Assembly: GCF_000759345.1 (NCBI RefSeq)
Contig: NZ_JPZL01000001.1
Span: 868,001 to 932,000, forward strand
Direction of reading: 5' to 3'
Source of the DNA: Litchfieldella xinjiangensis
GTDB taxonomy: Bacteria > Pseudomonadota > Gammaproteobacteria > Pseudomonadales > Halomonadaceae
Length of the DNA stretch: 64,000 nt
Under the pieces are notes generated by a model. That model had not been told where the DNA came from. It made no database searches and was given only the letters and a program-made list of their open reading frames with translations. Of the stretch, positions 37,676 to 46,143 are shown piece by piece; position 1 is the first letter of the stretch, and the number at the start of each line of letters is the position of its first letter. The position numbers and the translations under genes were made by a program.

Positions 37676-38797
37676 CTAAGCCAAGCGCCTTTCGCTATCG
37701 GGATCGAAGAGTACACCCATCCCCATGTCGACCCGTAGCGCCAGCGTTTCACCGGCAGCTACCTTGCACTTCGGCCCGACCCGGGCGGTGACTTCCTTGT
37801 CGCCCAACGGCAGTTGGATCAGGATCTCGGCGCCGGTGGGTTCCACGACGGTGATCGAGGCATTGAACAGCGTCCCTTCGGCGGCATCCCCCAGGCGAAC
37901 ATCCTCCTCGCTGAAATGCTCGGGCCGCAAGCCCAGCACGACCGCCTTGCCTACCCACTCGCTCATTTCGGGTTGTTCGCGGCTGGCAGGCCACGGCAAT
38001 ACCAGGTCGTCCTGCCCGGGGGTGGCGATACGTACATGATATTGCTCGCCCTGCTTTTCCAGCGTGGCGTTGATGAAGTTCATCGACGGTGAACCCATGA
38101 AGCCGGCCACGAACATGTCGACGGGGTTGTTGTACACCTCATCGGGGCTACCCAATTGCAGAATCTTGCCGTCACGCATCACCGCGATGCAGTCGGCCAG
38201 GGTCATCGCCTCGATCTGGTCGTGGGTGACGTAGACGATCGTGGTACCCAGGCGCTGATGCAGCTTCTTGATCTCGGTCCGCATCTCCACGCGCAGCTTG
38301 GCATCGAGATTGGAGAGCGGCTCGTCGAACAGGTAAACCTTGGGTTCGCGCGCCAGGGCGCGCCCCATGGCCACCCGCTGGCGCTGGCCACCGGAGAGCT
38401 GCGACGGCTTGCGCTCGAGTAGTTGGGAAATCTGCAACAGATCGGCGACGCGCTCGACGGCCGCCTCACGCTCGGCCTTGGGTACCTTGCGCATCTCCAG
38501 TCCGAACGAGATGTTCTGGCGCACCGTCATACTCGGGTAGAGCGCATACGACTGGAAGACCATGGCAATGTCACGATCAGCCGGGGTATGCCAGGTGACA
38601 TCGTCGCCGGCGATCGAGATGCTACCCGAGGTCACCGGCTCCAAGCCGGCGATGGCATTCATCAGGGTCGACTTGCCACAGCCCGAAGGGCCAACCAGGA
38701 TCAGGAACTGGCCCGAATCGATCGACAGGCTGACATCCTTGAGCACACGCTCACTACCGAAATCCTTGCAGACATTCTGAATTTCCAACGCTGCCAT
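37676..38797 (-). CDS. gtsD: sugar ABC transporter ATPase (MalK/UgpC-type), GtsD-like
   Basis: This is a 373-residue ATPase of a CUT1 carbohydrate importer. Walker A is GPSGCGKSTLM, Q-loop VFQSYALYP, signature LSGGQRQRVAMGRAL, Walker B VYLFDEPLSNLDAKLR and switch His VYVTHDQIEAM. The C-terminal MalK-type OB regulatory domain is complete (VVLGLRPEHF, EPTGAEILIQLPLG). It is the last gene of the minus-strand gts operon, 28 nt after gtsC. In Pseudomonas, GtsD energises glucose uptake; the sugar here is inferred from context. Confidence 0.9.
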   Translation of the reverse strand: MAALEIQNVCKDFGSERVLKDVSLSIDSGQFLILVGPSGCGKSTLMNAIAGLEPVTSGSISIAGDDVTWHTPADRDIAMVFQSYALYPSMTVRQNISFGLEMRKVPKAEREAAVERVADLLQISQLLERKPSQLSGGQRQRVAMGRALAREPKVYLFDEPLSNLDAKLRVEMRTEIKKLHQRLGTTIVYVTHDQIEAMTLADCIAVMRDGKILQLGSPDEVYNNPVDMFVAGFMGSPSMNFINATLEKQGEQYHVRIATPGQDDLVLPWPASREQPEMSEWVGKAVVLGLRPEHFSEEDVRLGDAAEGTLFNASITVVEPTGAEILIQLPLGDKEVTARVGPKCKVAAGETLALRVDMGMGVLFDPDSERRLA

Positions 38798-38825
38798 TTC
38801 GTTAACCTCTTGATTGTTCTTGTGC

Positions 38826-39704
38826 TCAGCCCTTGACGGACCCTGCGGTCAGTCCGCGCACGAAATATTTGCCTGCCAGGACGTACACCACTAGCGTCGG
38901 CAAGGCCGCAATCATGGCTGCCGCCATATCGACGTTGTATTCGCGAACGCCTGTCGACGTATTGACCAGGTTGTTCAGCGCCACCGTCACCGGCTGGGTG
39001 TCATGAGCTGAGAACGCCACTCCGAACAGGAAGTCGTTCCAGATCTGGGTGAACTGCCAGATTACCGAGACCACGATGATCGGCGCCGATACCGGCAGCA
39101 GGATGCGCCAGAATATGCGGAAGAATCCTGCACCATCGAGCTTGGCCGCGGAAACCAGCTCGTTGGGGATGGCCACGTAAAAGTTGCGGAAGAACAGGGT
39201 GGTGAAAGCGATGCCGAAGATCACGTGCACCAGTACCAACCCCGCCCGGGAACTCGCCAACCCCAGCCATCCCAGCGTCTGCGCCATGGGCAGCAGCACA
39301 ACCTGAAAGGGAATGAAGCAGCCGAACAGCATCAGGGCGAAGACCAGTTCCGAGCCCTTGAAGCGCCATTTGGTCAACGCGTAGCCATTGAGCGCGCCCA
39401 CCGTGGTGGAAATCAGCACCGCCGGTATCACAATGGCAATCGAGTTGAAGAAGTAGACGCTCACCCCGTCACAACGCATGCCGGTGCACGCTTCACCCCA
39501 GGCCTTCACCCAGGGTGAAAACGTCGGGTTCATGGGCAGCGCCAGCAGGCTCCCGGCTCGAATCTCCTCGAGCGGCTTGACCGAAGTGAGCAACATCACC
39601 ACCAGCGGCATGAGATAGAACAGGGCCGCCAGGATCAGCACCGTGAGCAACAGCGCACGGGCCAGGCGGGCCGCCGGGGTGCGTCGACGAATCACGTTAT
39701 CCAT
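38826..39704 (-). CDS. gtsC: sugar ABC transporter permease, GtsC/MalG-type
   Basis: This is a 292-residue inner-membrane permease of the MalG class. Six helices are visible, from LARALLLTVLILAALFYLMP through AIVIPAVLISTTVGALNGYA to the C-terminal AGKYFVRGLTAGSVKG. The EAA coupling motif reads ELVSAAKLDGAGFFRIFWRI, with LPVSAPIIVV after it. Its start overlaps the gtsB stop by 8 nt, and gtsD follows 28 nt downstream. Confidence 0.9.
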   Translation of the reverse strand: MDNVIRRRTPAARLARALLLTVLILAALFYLMPLVVMLLTSVKPLEEIRAGSLLALPMNPTFSPWVKAWGEACTGMRCDGVSVYFFNSIAIVIPAVLISTTVGALNGYALTKWRFKGSELVFALMLFGCFIPFQVVLLPMAQTLGWLGLASSRAGLVLVHVIFGIAFTTLFFRNFYVAIPNELVSAAKLDGAGFFRIFWRILLPVSAPIIVVSVIWQFTQIWNDFLFGVAFSAHDTQPVTVALNNLVNTSTGVREYNVDMAAAMIAALPTLVVYVLAGKYFVRGLTAGSVKG

Positions 39705-40626
39705 GCTTGCGACTCCGCAGTTCCGAGTAGAGATAGGGAATGAGTATCGCCAGCACTCCCCCCAGCATCAGGATCGCGCTGGCCGACCCCAGGCCAATCT
39801 GCGCCCGCGTGAAGGCATGGGTATACATGAAGGTGGCGGGCAGGTCCGTGGCATATCCCGGACCACCGCCGGTCAGGGCCACGACCAGGTCGAAGCTCTT
39901 GATGGCGATATGCGACAGGATCATCACTGCACTGAACACCACCGGGCGCAGGCAGGGAATCACCACCCGCCAGTAGATGCGCGGCAGGCTGGCGCCATCG
40001 AGCTGAGCCGCCTTGATGATGCTGTCATCGATACCACGCAGCCCTGCCAGAAACAACGCCATGACGAAGCCGGACGCCTGCCATACCGCAGCGATCACCA
40101 AGGTGTAGATCGCCATGTCGGGGTCGGTCAGCCAGTTGAAAGTGAAGTCCTCGAAACCCCAGCCGCGCACCATGGCCTGGATGCCCAGCCCTGGGTTGAG
40201 CAGCCATTTCCACACCACCCCGGTGACGATGAAAGAGAGTGCCATGGGATACAGGTAGAGCGTGCGCAGCGCACCTTCCTGGCGAATACGCTGGTCGAGC
40301 AAAATCGCCAACAGCAGGCCGAGCCCCAGGCAGATGACGACGAACAAGCCGCCGAATATCCCCAGGTTGGTGGCCGCGACCCACCAGCGCTCGTTGGTCA
40401 TCAGACGCGCATACTGGGCAAAGCCGACGAAATCGTAGCTAGGCAGCATCCGCGAGTTGGTCAAAGACAGCACGAACGTCCAGATCATGAAGCCATAGAC
40501 GAAGAACAGCGATATGGCGATGGACGGCGACAATACCAGGCGTGGCAGCCAATCCTGCAGGCGCGCACCGGCCGGTCGCCCACGCGCAACGCGCGCCGGA
40601 CGTGTCGGAGACGAAACGGTCGACAT
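39697..40626 (-). CDS. gtsB: sugar ABC transporter permease, GtsB/MalF-type
   Basis: This is a 309-residue first permease. A basic cytoplasmic N-terminus (ARVARGRPAGARLQDW) leads to six helices, and the EAA-type loop reads DDSIIKAAQLDGASLPRIYW. The block LVVALTGGGPGYATDLPATF is typical of CUT1 permeases. The ATG at 40626 has GAGG about 10 nt before it; an earlier start would add an unconserved tail. It lies 58 nt after gtsA and overlaps gtsC by 8 nt. Confidence 0.9.
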   Translation of the reverse strand: MSTVSSPTRPARVARGRPAGARLQDWLPRLVLSPSIAISLFFVYGFMIWTFVLSLTNSRMLPSYDFVGFAQYARLMTNERWWVAATNLGIFGGLFVVICLGLGLLLAILLDQRIRQEGALRTLYLYPMALSFIVTGVVWKWLLNPGLGIQAMVRGWGFEDFTFNWLTDPDMAIYTLVIAAVWQASGFVMALFLAGLRGIDDSIIKAAQLDGASLPRIYWRVVIPCLRPVVFSAVMILSHIAIKSFDLVVALTGGGPGYATDLPATFMYTHAFTRAQIGLGSASAILMLGGVLAILIPYLYSELRSRKHG

Positions 40627-40684
40627 GGGAATTACCTCACATATAGCCACGACGCCGCCCATTGGGCGGCGCCATGACCGGAAC

Positions 40685-41959
40685 TTACAGCGCCGCTTGA
40701 GCTGCGTTTACCATGCGCTGGGCCGCCTGCTCGGCGTCCATATCGGGAGAGTTGAAGAAGTTGGTGATGACATCGAACATCGCGCCTTGCACATCGGAAC
40801 GAACCGCCATGCCATGCGCCATGCTGGGGACCAGGCCGCCCTCTTCCGCTGTCTGCTGGAATGCCTCGAGCGATTGCTGGGCACACGTGTCGAACTCGCT
40901 CATGTCCAGGTCGGGGCGTGCGGGAATCGAGCCCTTGGCCAGGTTGAACGCCTCCTGGAACTCCGGTTCGAGTACCAGGCGTGCCAGGGTCTTCTGGGCT
41001 TCACGCTCCGAATCGTCGCTGACCTGGAACATGGCCAGACTGTCGATATTGAAGGTGAAGGCATCCTGGGTGCCCGGTGCCGGCGCGCACAGGTAATCCT
41101 CGCCCGGTGTGAGTCCTGCAGCGGTGAACTCGCCCTTGGCCCAGTCACCCATCAACTGCATGGCGGCCTTGTCGCTGATCACCATGGAGGTGGCGATGTT
41201 CCAGTCGCGTCCCGACATGTCATCGTCCATCAGCTCACGCGTGCGCTTAAAGGTCTCGAGCGCCTGGATCATCTCCTCGCCGCCCAGGGCGTCGGGGTCA
41301 AGGTCGACCATGGCGCGCCGGTAGAAATCCGTTCCAGCGCTGGCCAATAGGACGGACTCGAAGACCGTCGCGTCCTGCCAAGGCTGGCCACCATGCGCGA
41401 GCGGTATGTAGCCCGCTTCGCGAATCGCCTCGCCCGCTGCGAACATTTCATCCAGCGTGGTCGGCAGTTCGACACCCGCTTCTTCCAGAATCTTGGGGTT
41501 GGCCCATAGCCAATTGACGCGGTGCACGTTGACGGGGACGGCCACGTAATTGCCGTCGTGCTTCATGACATCGGCGACCACGTCAGGAAGCATGTCATCC
41601 CAGCCCTCGGACTGCGCGACGTCGTCGAGACTACCCAGAAGCCCCAGCTCGCCCCACTCCTGGATTTCGGGCCCCTTGATCTGGGCGGCCGAAGGCGGAT
41701 TGCCGGACATCGCACGCGACTTGAGCACGGTCATGGCCGTTTCACCGCCACCGCCGGCCACCGCGAAATCCTCCCACTGATGGCCCTCATCCTCCATCAA
41801 TTGCTTGAGGACGTTGGCGGCCCGGGCTTCACCGCCAGAGGTCCACCAGTGCAATACTTCGACTTCACCGGCGTGGGCCTGGGCAGCGCCCAGCGTGCCT
41901 GCGACGGCCAGGCCGAGCAGGGTCTTGCGAAAGGCACGTACTGGCGTGAGTGCTGACAT
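40685..41959 (-). CDS. gtsA: sugar ABC transporter periplasmic binding protein, GtsA-like
   Basis: This is a 424-residue extracellular solute-binding protein of family 1. The signal peptide RKTLLGLAVAGTLGAAQAHA is followed by EVEVLHWWTSGGEARAANVL, the hallmark of glucose/mannose-binding GtsA-type proteins. Further family blocks are VAVPVNVHRVNWLWANPKIL, AMQLMGDWAKGEF and GSIPARPDLD. GAGGGAG precedes the ATG. It starts the transporter part of the locus, 138 nt downstream of the sensor kinase gene. Glucose is the most likely ligand by homology and by the neighbouring two-component system. Confidence 0.9.
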   Translation of the reverse strand: MSALTPVRAFRKTLLGLAVAGTLGAAQAHAGEVEVLHWWTSGGEARAANVLKQLMEDEGHQWEDFAVAGGGGETAMTVLKSRAMSGNPPSAAQIKGPEIQEWGELGLLGSLDDVAQSEGWDDMLPDVVADVMKHDGNYVAVPVNVHRVNWLWANPKILEEAGVELPTTLDEMFAAGEAIREAGYIPLAHGGQPWQDATVFESVLLASAGTDFYRRAMVDLDPDALGGEEMIQALETFKRTRELMDDDMSGRDWNIATSMVISDKAAMQLMGDWAKGEFTAAGLTPGEDYLCAPAPGTQDAFTFNIDSLAMFQVSDDSEREAQKTLARLVLEPEFQEAFNLAKGSIPARPDLDMSEFDTCAQQSLEAFQQTAEEGGLVPSMAHGMAVRSDVQGAMFDVITNFFNSPDMDAEQAAQRMVNAAQAAL

Positions 41960-42089
41960 GAAGCGACTCCCTCGTTGTTATTGACTACCAAAGACATCTA
42001 TTGGAACTGGCGTAACGCCGTGAAACGGCTGGTAACAAGCTAGCGCATACTGAGCGCCATGGGGGATTACCAAGTGCTGGAAAGTGTTG

Positions 42090-42102
42090 CGTAATTATTA
42101 CG
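42090..42102. promoter_or_regulatory. 13-bp palindrome at the sensor-kinase stop, upstream of gtsA
   Basis: CGTAATTATTACG is a perfect inverted repeat with a central T, spanning the kinase stop codon and lying about 130 nt upstream of gtsA. Position and symmetry make it a candidate operator for the importer genes; chance occurrence is not excluded. Confidence 0.25.
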
Positions 42103-43636
42103 AGGCTGAAACATTTCCTTCGCGAAAGGGAAACCACAGCCTGATCATCAGCCCACCCGAGGGATGATTGGCGAGCTGTAACTCGCCACCGTGCGCACGA
42201 ACGATGTGCCGGGCAATGCCCAGCCCCAGCCCACTCCCGCCGGTGTTGCGGCTGCGTGAAGGCTCAAGGCGCACGAAAGGCTCGAAGACCCGCGCCTGCT
42301 GCGCCTCGGGAATGCCCGGCCCGTGATCGCGGATGGCGATCGATACGCCCTCGGCATGCTCATCCAAAGTAACCTCGGCACGATGTCCATAGAACACCGC
42401 ATTTTCGAGCAGGTTGCTCAGACAGCGCTTGAAGGCCAGCGGCTTGACCGCCAAGGAAGGCGGCTGACCGAAGACATCGACCTCCCCCCCTTGGAGCCGC
42501 AGCTCGCTGGCCAAGCCATCGAGCAGCTGACGCGGATCGACATGCTCGATGTTCTCGTGCAGGTCGAGACCCTTGACCGACGCCAGGGCCCCTTTGACCA
42601 GCAGGTCAAGCTCATCGAGCGAGGCACTGAAGCGTTCCCGCTGCATGGGATCGTCCAGCATTTCGGCACGCAGGCGCATGCGAGTGATGGGCGTCTTAAG
42701 GTCATGGGAAATGGCGGAAAACAGCCGCTCACGCTCCTCGACCTGCCCCCGGATACGCTCTTGCATACGGTTGAAGGCCAAGGTGGTGTCGAGAATCTCG
42801 CGCGGCCCCCGCTCGGGCAAAGGCGGCGCATCGAGATCGTCGCCAAGCTGGCGTGCGGCACGGGCCAGACGGGCCAGCGGGCGTGTCACACTACGAATTC
42901 CCAGCAACGAAAGCCCGATGACGGCGAGCAACACGATCACCGCCGCGAACAGTCGCTCCTCGGAGAGCCAGGCGTGTTCACTGAACAGGTTGGGAATCGG
43001 CAGCAGCGTAGCGACATAGAGCCAACTGCCCGGTTCGAGTTCGAGCTGTACCACGAGCACAGGCGGTTCCAGAGGGTCGAGTAGCAAACTGTACTGTCCC
43101 CAGCGTGGCGGCAGGTCGCGCAGCAGCACTTCATTGTTCAATAGGCGCAGATCTTCCGGGCGGGAGAATTCCACCAGGGCATGACGAATGCCAAGCTCCG
43201 ACGCCAGTACCCCGCGGAAATTGTCGACAACGAGACGCTTGGCGGGCCCGCTCCCGGTATCCACGATTGGGATACGGTGGTCATTGATGCTGACGAAAAA
43301 GCGTGTACCGCCCATGTCGCGCAATTGATCCAGCACGATGTGACGGTAATCGTAGGGCAGCGAGCGGAAGAAACGCACCGTGGAGGCGACATTGAAGGCC
43401 ACGTTACGGGACAGCTCATCGACCTGCTCCAGGTGGCTGGTCCGGGTCTGGGTGGTCCAGATGGCGTAGCTGGACAATTGCGCGCCCAATACCCCGACGA
43501 TCATGATCAGCACGAAACGCCCGCGCAGCGTGCGCGGCAGGATATATGCCAGCTTGCGTCGCAGCTGGCGCCAACGCCCAGAGGCCATCGCCTGCCCTGC
43601 CACTACGGGCTCTTCCTTCCCTACCGGTATGGTCAC
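42098..43636 (-). CDS. gtsS: sensor histidine kinase, GtrS/GtsS-like
   Basis: This is a 512-residue inner-membrane kinase. One helix lies near residues 39-58 (LRGRFVLIMIVGVLGAQLSS), then a periplasmic sensor domain of about 160 residues, a second helix (RLFAAVIVLLAVIGLSLLGI) and HAMP. The H-box is FSAISHDLKTPITRMR, N-box LSNLLENAVFYG, and the G-boxes are IRDHGPGIPEAQQ and GSGLGLGIARHIV. In Pseudomonas, GtrS/GtsS senses sugar acids and its GltR partner controls glucose import; position directly before gtsA supports the same job here. The start overlaps the response-regulator stop (ATGA). Confidence 0.88.
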   Translation of the reverse strand: MTIPVGKEEPVVAGQAMASGRWRQLRRKLAYILPRTLRGRFVLIMIVGVLGAQLSSYAIWTTQTRTSHLEQVDELSRNVAFNVASTVRFFRSLPYDYRHIVLDQLRDMGGTRFFVSINDHRIPIVDTGSGPAKRLVVDNFRGVLASELGIRHALVEFSRPEDLRLLNNEVLLRDLPPRWGQYSLLLDPLEPPVLVVQLELEPGSWLYVATLLPIPNLFSEHAWLSEERLFAAVIVLLAVIGLSLLGIRSVTRPLARLARAARQLGDDLDAPPLPERGPREILDTTLAFNRMQERIRGQVEERERLFSAISHDLKTPITRMRLRAEMLDDPMQRERFSASLDELDLLVKGALASVKGLDLHENIEHVDPRQLLDGLASELRLQGGEVDVFGQPPSLAVKPLAFKRCLSNLLENAVFYGHRAEVTLDEHAEGVSIAIRDHGPGIPEAQQARVFEPFVRLEPSRSRNTGGSGLGLGIARHIVRAHGGELQLANHPSGGLMIRLWFPFREGNVSAS

Positions 43637-44355
43637 TGCAGCGCTTCGACCTGGCTGGCCAATACGTAGCCTGCGCCACGCACCGTGCGGATCAACTGGG
43701 AATGTTGGGCATCCTCGCCCAGGCGTTGCCGCAACCGGCAGACATGCACATCGATCGAGCGATCCAGCGGCGGCGCCGGTCGTCCGCGGCTCAAGTCGAA
43801 CAGCGCCTCGCGAGACAGGACCTGCTCGGGATGTTCAAGGAAGACCTGCAGCAGCTGGAAATCCGCCCCCGACAGCGGGGTGCGCTCCCCATGGCTGTCG
43901 ATCAGTTCGCGCGTCACGCGATCCAGGCGCCAGTCACCGAAGGCCACCAGGCGCGCATGCTCAGGCGCCTCCTGTGACACGTATCGAGTGCGTCGCAGGA
44001 CAGCCTTGATACGCGCCAATAGTTCACGGGGGTTGAACGGCTTGCCGAGATAGTCGTCCGCACCCATTTCAAGCCCCAGGATCCGGTCGGTCTCGTCGGC
44101 ACTGGCGGTAAGCATGATGATCGGCACGTCACTGGTGCGCCGCACTTCACGGCAAATAGTGAAGCCATCGTCCCCGGGCAGCATGATATCCACGATCAGC
44201 AGATCGGGCACTTCCCGGGCCAAAAGCGCGCGCAGGGACTCGGCGTCCTCGGCTACGTGCGCGATATAGCCGTGGCGACCGAGATATTCGGCCAGCAATT
44301 CGCGTATTTCCGGATCGTCATCGACCACGATCAGTGTGGCTGGCGTCATCGTCAT
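43633..44355 (-). CDS. gltR: OmpR-family response regulator, GltR-like
   Basis: This is a 240-residue two-domain regulator. The receiver has the acidic pocket D12-D14 (VVDDDPEIRE), phospho-acceptor D56 in LLIVDIMLPGDDG, the Thr in IIMLTASAD and Lys in YLGKPFNPREL. The C-terminal winged helix reads LSGADFQLLQVFLEHPEQVL, then SIDVHVCRLRQRLGED and IRTVRGAGYVL. It is the first gene of the apparent gltR-gtsS-gtsABCD unit. Two in-frame ATGs (44355, 44349) are both possible. Confidence 0.9.
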   Translation of the reverse strand: MTMTPATLIVVDDDPEIRELLAEYLGRHGYIAHVAEDAESLRALLAREVPDLLIVDIMLPGDDGFTICREVRRTSDVPIIMLTASADETDRILGLEMGADDYLGKPFNPRELLARIKAVLRRTRYVSQEAPEHARLVAFGDWRLDRVTRELIDSHGERTPLSGADFQLLQVFLEHPEQVLSREALFDLSRGRPAPPLDRSIDVHVCRLRQRLGEDAQHSQLIRTVRGAGYVLASQVEALQ

Positions 44356-44467
44356 GGGCAGGCGTATTGTCGGCGATTGCCGACCTCAGATAGGTAACTG
44401 CCCGATGATGAGCGAAGCCGGCAGAAGCGACAAGCCGCTTGCGACCAAGGTGCTAGATGTCGGCGCG

Positions 44468-45271
44468 CTACGGGGATAGCCCAAAATGATCGCGCAGGCG
44501 CTGTGCCACGGCCATCTCATCGTGCCGTCCGATCCGTATCCCTCGAGGGACCCGCCCCTCCAACTCGGGATGGGCGTTATCCATGATATAGGCGTGCCCC
44601 GCCAGATTGAGCATTTCGGTATCGTTGAGATTGTCGCCGAAGGCGATACATGCCGAAGGTGCCAGGCCGAGGCTGTCGAGCAGGCGCTGCACGGCGGCTC
44701 CCTTGTTGACGCCCCGCCCCATGATCTCCAGGGAATTGGCCAGGGAATAAGTCAAGTGAAGGTTATCGCCGAGGCGCGAGCGAATCTGGCCTTCCAGCGC
44801 CGCCAGCAGTTCAGGCTCGCCTATATAGAGCACCTTGCCGATACCGTGGCCATCCAACGCATCGAGATCCGCCACGCGGTAGCTGAAGCCGGTATGTTCA
44901 TGCAGGGCCAGGAGTGACGGGGCGGGCGCATCGATCAACCACTCGTCATCGCGATACAGGTTAAGACGTACCCCGGGAGGCCGATCGAAGGCGATCAGAT
45001 CCAGGGCCAGCCAGGACGCCAGCGGGTCGGCTGAGACGAGGGCATCGTCGGGGCCATGCACATAGGCACCATTGGAACTGATGATATGCGCCGCGACCCC
45101 CAGCTTGTCGCGAATCGGCAGGATATCCCGATAATGCCGACCCGAAGCGATGGCCAGATGGTGCCCTTCGGCCTCCAGGGCGCGGAAGGTCTCCACGGTC
45201 AACGCATCGACGTCATGCGCGGCATTGAGTAGGGTGCGGTCGAGGTCGGTAACGATCAGGCGGCGAGTCAT
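44468..45271 (-). CDS. Cof-type HAD-superfamily phosphatase
   Basis: This is a 267-residue phosphatase of the HAD type IIB (Cof) subfamily. Motif I LIVTDLDRTLLN gives the nucleophile and acid/base Asp, motif II LAIASGRHY the Ser/Thr, and motif III/IV the NKGAAVQRLLDSLG Lys with IAFGDNLNDTEMLNLAG. Cof proteins dephosphorylate sugar phosphates, nucleotides or cofactors; a sugar-phosphate substrate would fit the neighbourhood but is not shown. It lies 112 nt upstream of the response regulator on the same strand. Confidence 0.9.
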   Translation of the reverse strand: MTRRLIVTDLDRTLLNAAHDVDALTVETFRALEAEGHHLAIASGRHYRDILPIRDKLGVAAHIISSNGAYVHGPDDALVSADPLASWLALDLIAFDRPPGVRLNLYRDDEWLIDAPAPSLLALHEHTGFSYRVADLDALDGHGIGKVLYIGEPELLAALEGQIRSRLGDNLHLTYSLANSLEIMGRGVNKGAAVQRLLDSLGLAPSACIAFGDNLNDTEMLNLAGHAYIMDNAHPELEGRVPRGIRIGRHDEMAVAQRLRDHFGLSP

Positions 45272-45353
45272 TCATGTTCCTGCAAGTGGTCTACCGCCCT
45301 AGCCTAGCGCATCCCGTCGCATTGACGAAGGTTGGCAGGCCCGGGGTGTCCAA

Positions 45354-45374
45354 GGCAGTATCGTCAATACTGCC
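45354..45374. promoter_or_regulatory. inverted repeat upstream of the NAD(P)-binding gene
   Basis: GGCAGTAT (45354-45361) and ATACTGCC (45367-45374) form a perfect 8-bp inverted repeat with a 5-nt spacer, 50 nt before the start codon at 45425. It could be a regulator site or a leader hairpin. Confidence 0.3.
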
Positions 45375-45424
45375 CTGCTGGCAGCATGACAAATCCGGCA
45401 ACACGACCTCAGGAGGCAAGACTT

Positions 45425-46054
45425 ATGAAAACGCTGGTCATTGGTGCCAACGGCCAGATTGGTCGCCAGTTCTGTGAAATCGCCAGCCGTGCGGGGGTTC
45501 CCATTCGCGCCATGATTCGCCACCCCGATCAACAAACGTGGTTTCGTGAACGCGGCATAGAGACCACCATCGCCGACCTGGAGGGCGATCTACGCCACGC
45601 CTTCCATGGCTGTGACCAGGCCATCTTCACTGCCGGTTCCGGCCCCCATACCGGTCCGGACAAGACATTGATGATCGATCTCCATGGCGCCATCCGCTGT
45701 ATCGACCTTGCTGTGGAGCTGGGGCTGGAGCGCTTCGTGATGGTCAGCGCCCTGCGCGCCAGCGACCCCCTCGCCGCTCCCGAGAAGATGCGTCCCTATA
45801 TGGCGGCAAAGTTCGCGGCCGATGCATACTTACGCAATGCGCATGTGCCGCATGTGATTCTCAAGCCCGCCCGGCTGACCGACGAGCCCGCCACCCGCCA
45901 GGTGTCCACGTCGATACGCAGTGCCCCAGCGCTCGACGTCTCACGCGGCAACGTGGCACACGCGCTGACCTACCTGGCCCAGGCGCGCACCCTGAAGAAT
46001 CGTGAGTTCGATCTGCTCGATGGGGAATCGACAATCGCCATGGCTTTGGTGTAA
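45425..46054 (+). CDS. NAD(P)-binding atypical SDR (YwnB/NmrA-like)
   Basis: This is a 209-residue Rossmann protein of the atypical SDR-a5/NmrA-like group. The nucleotide loop reads MKTLVIGANGQIGRQFCEIA, followed by VPIRAMIRHPDQ, the acidic DLEGDL, FTAGSGPHTGPDKT and VMVSALRAS. It has no YxxxK catalytic pair of classical SDRs. Relatives act as NAD(P)H-flavin reductases or redox sensors; the role here is unknown. The ATG at 45425 has AGGAGG about 9 nt upstream. An 8-bp inverted repeat lies 50 nt before it. Confidence 0.85.
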   Translation: MKTLVIGANGQIGRQFCEIASRAGVPIRAMIRHPDQQTWFRERGIETTIADLEGDLRHAFHGCDQAIFTAGSGPHTGPDKTLMIDLHGAIRCIDLAVELGLERFVMVSALRASDPLAAPEKMRPYMAAKFAADAYLRNAHVPHVILKPARLTDEPATRQVSTSIRSAPALDVSRGNVAHALTYLAQARTLKNREFDLLDGESTIAMALV

Positions 46055-46143
46055 TTGCCGAAGATATTACCAGCGTGATTGGCGCAGCCGGCACGAATCC
46101 GTATAGTGACCGACACTTTATCCCTGCCATCAAAGTGCCCTGA

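Noticed and set aside
39643-40677. 344-codon plus-strand frame
   Set aside because: Antisense to gtsB and gtsC; both permeases are well conserved.
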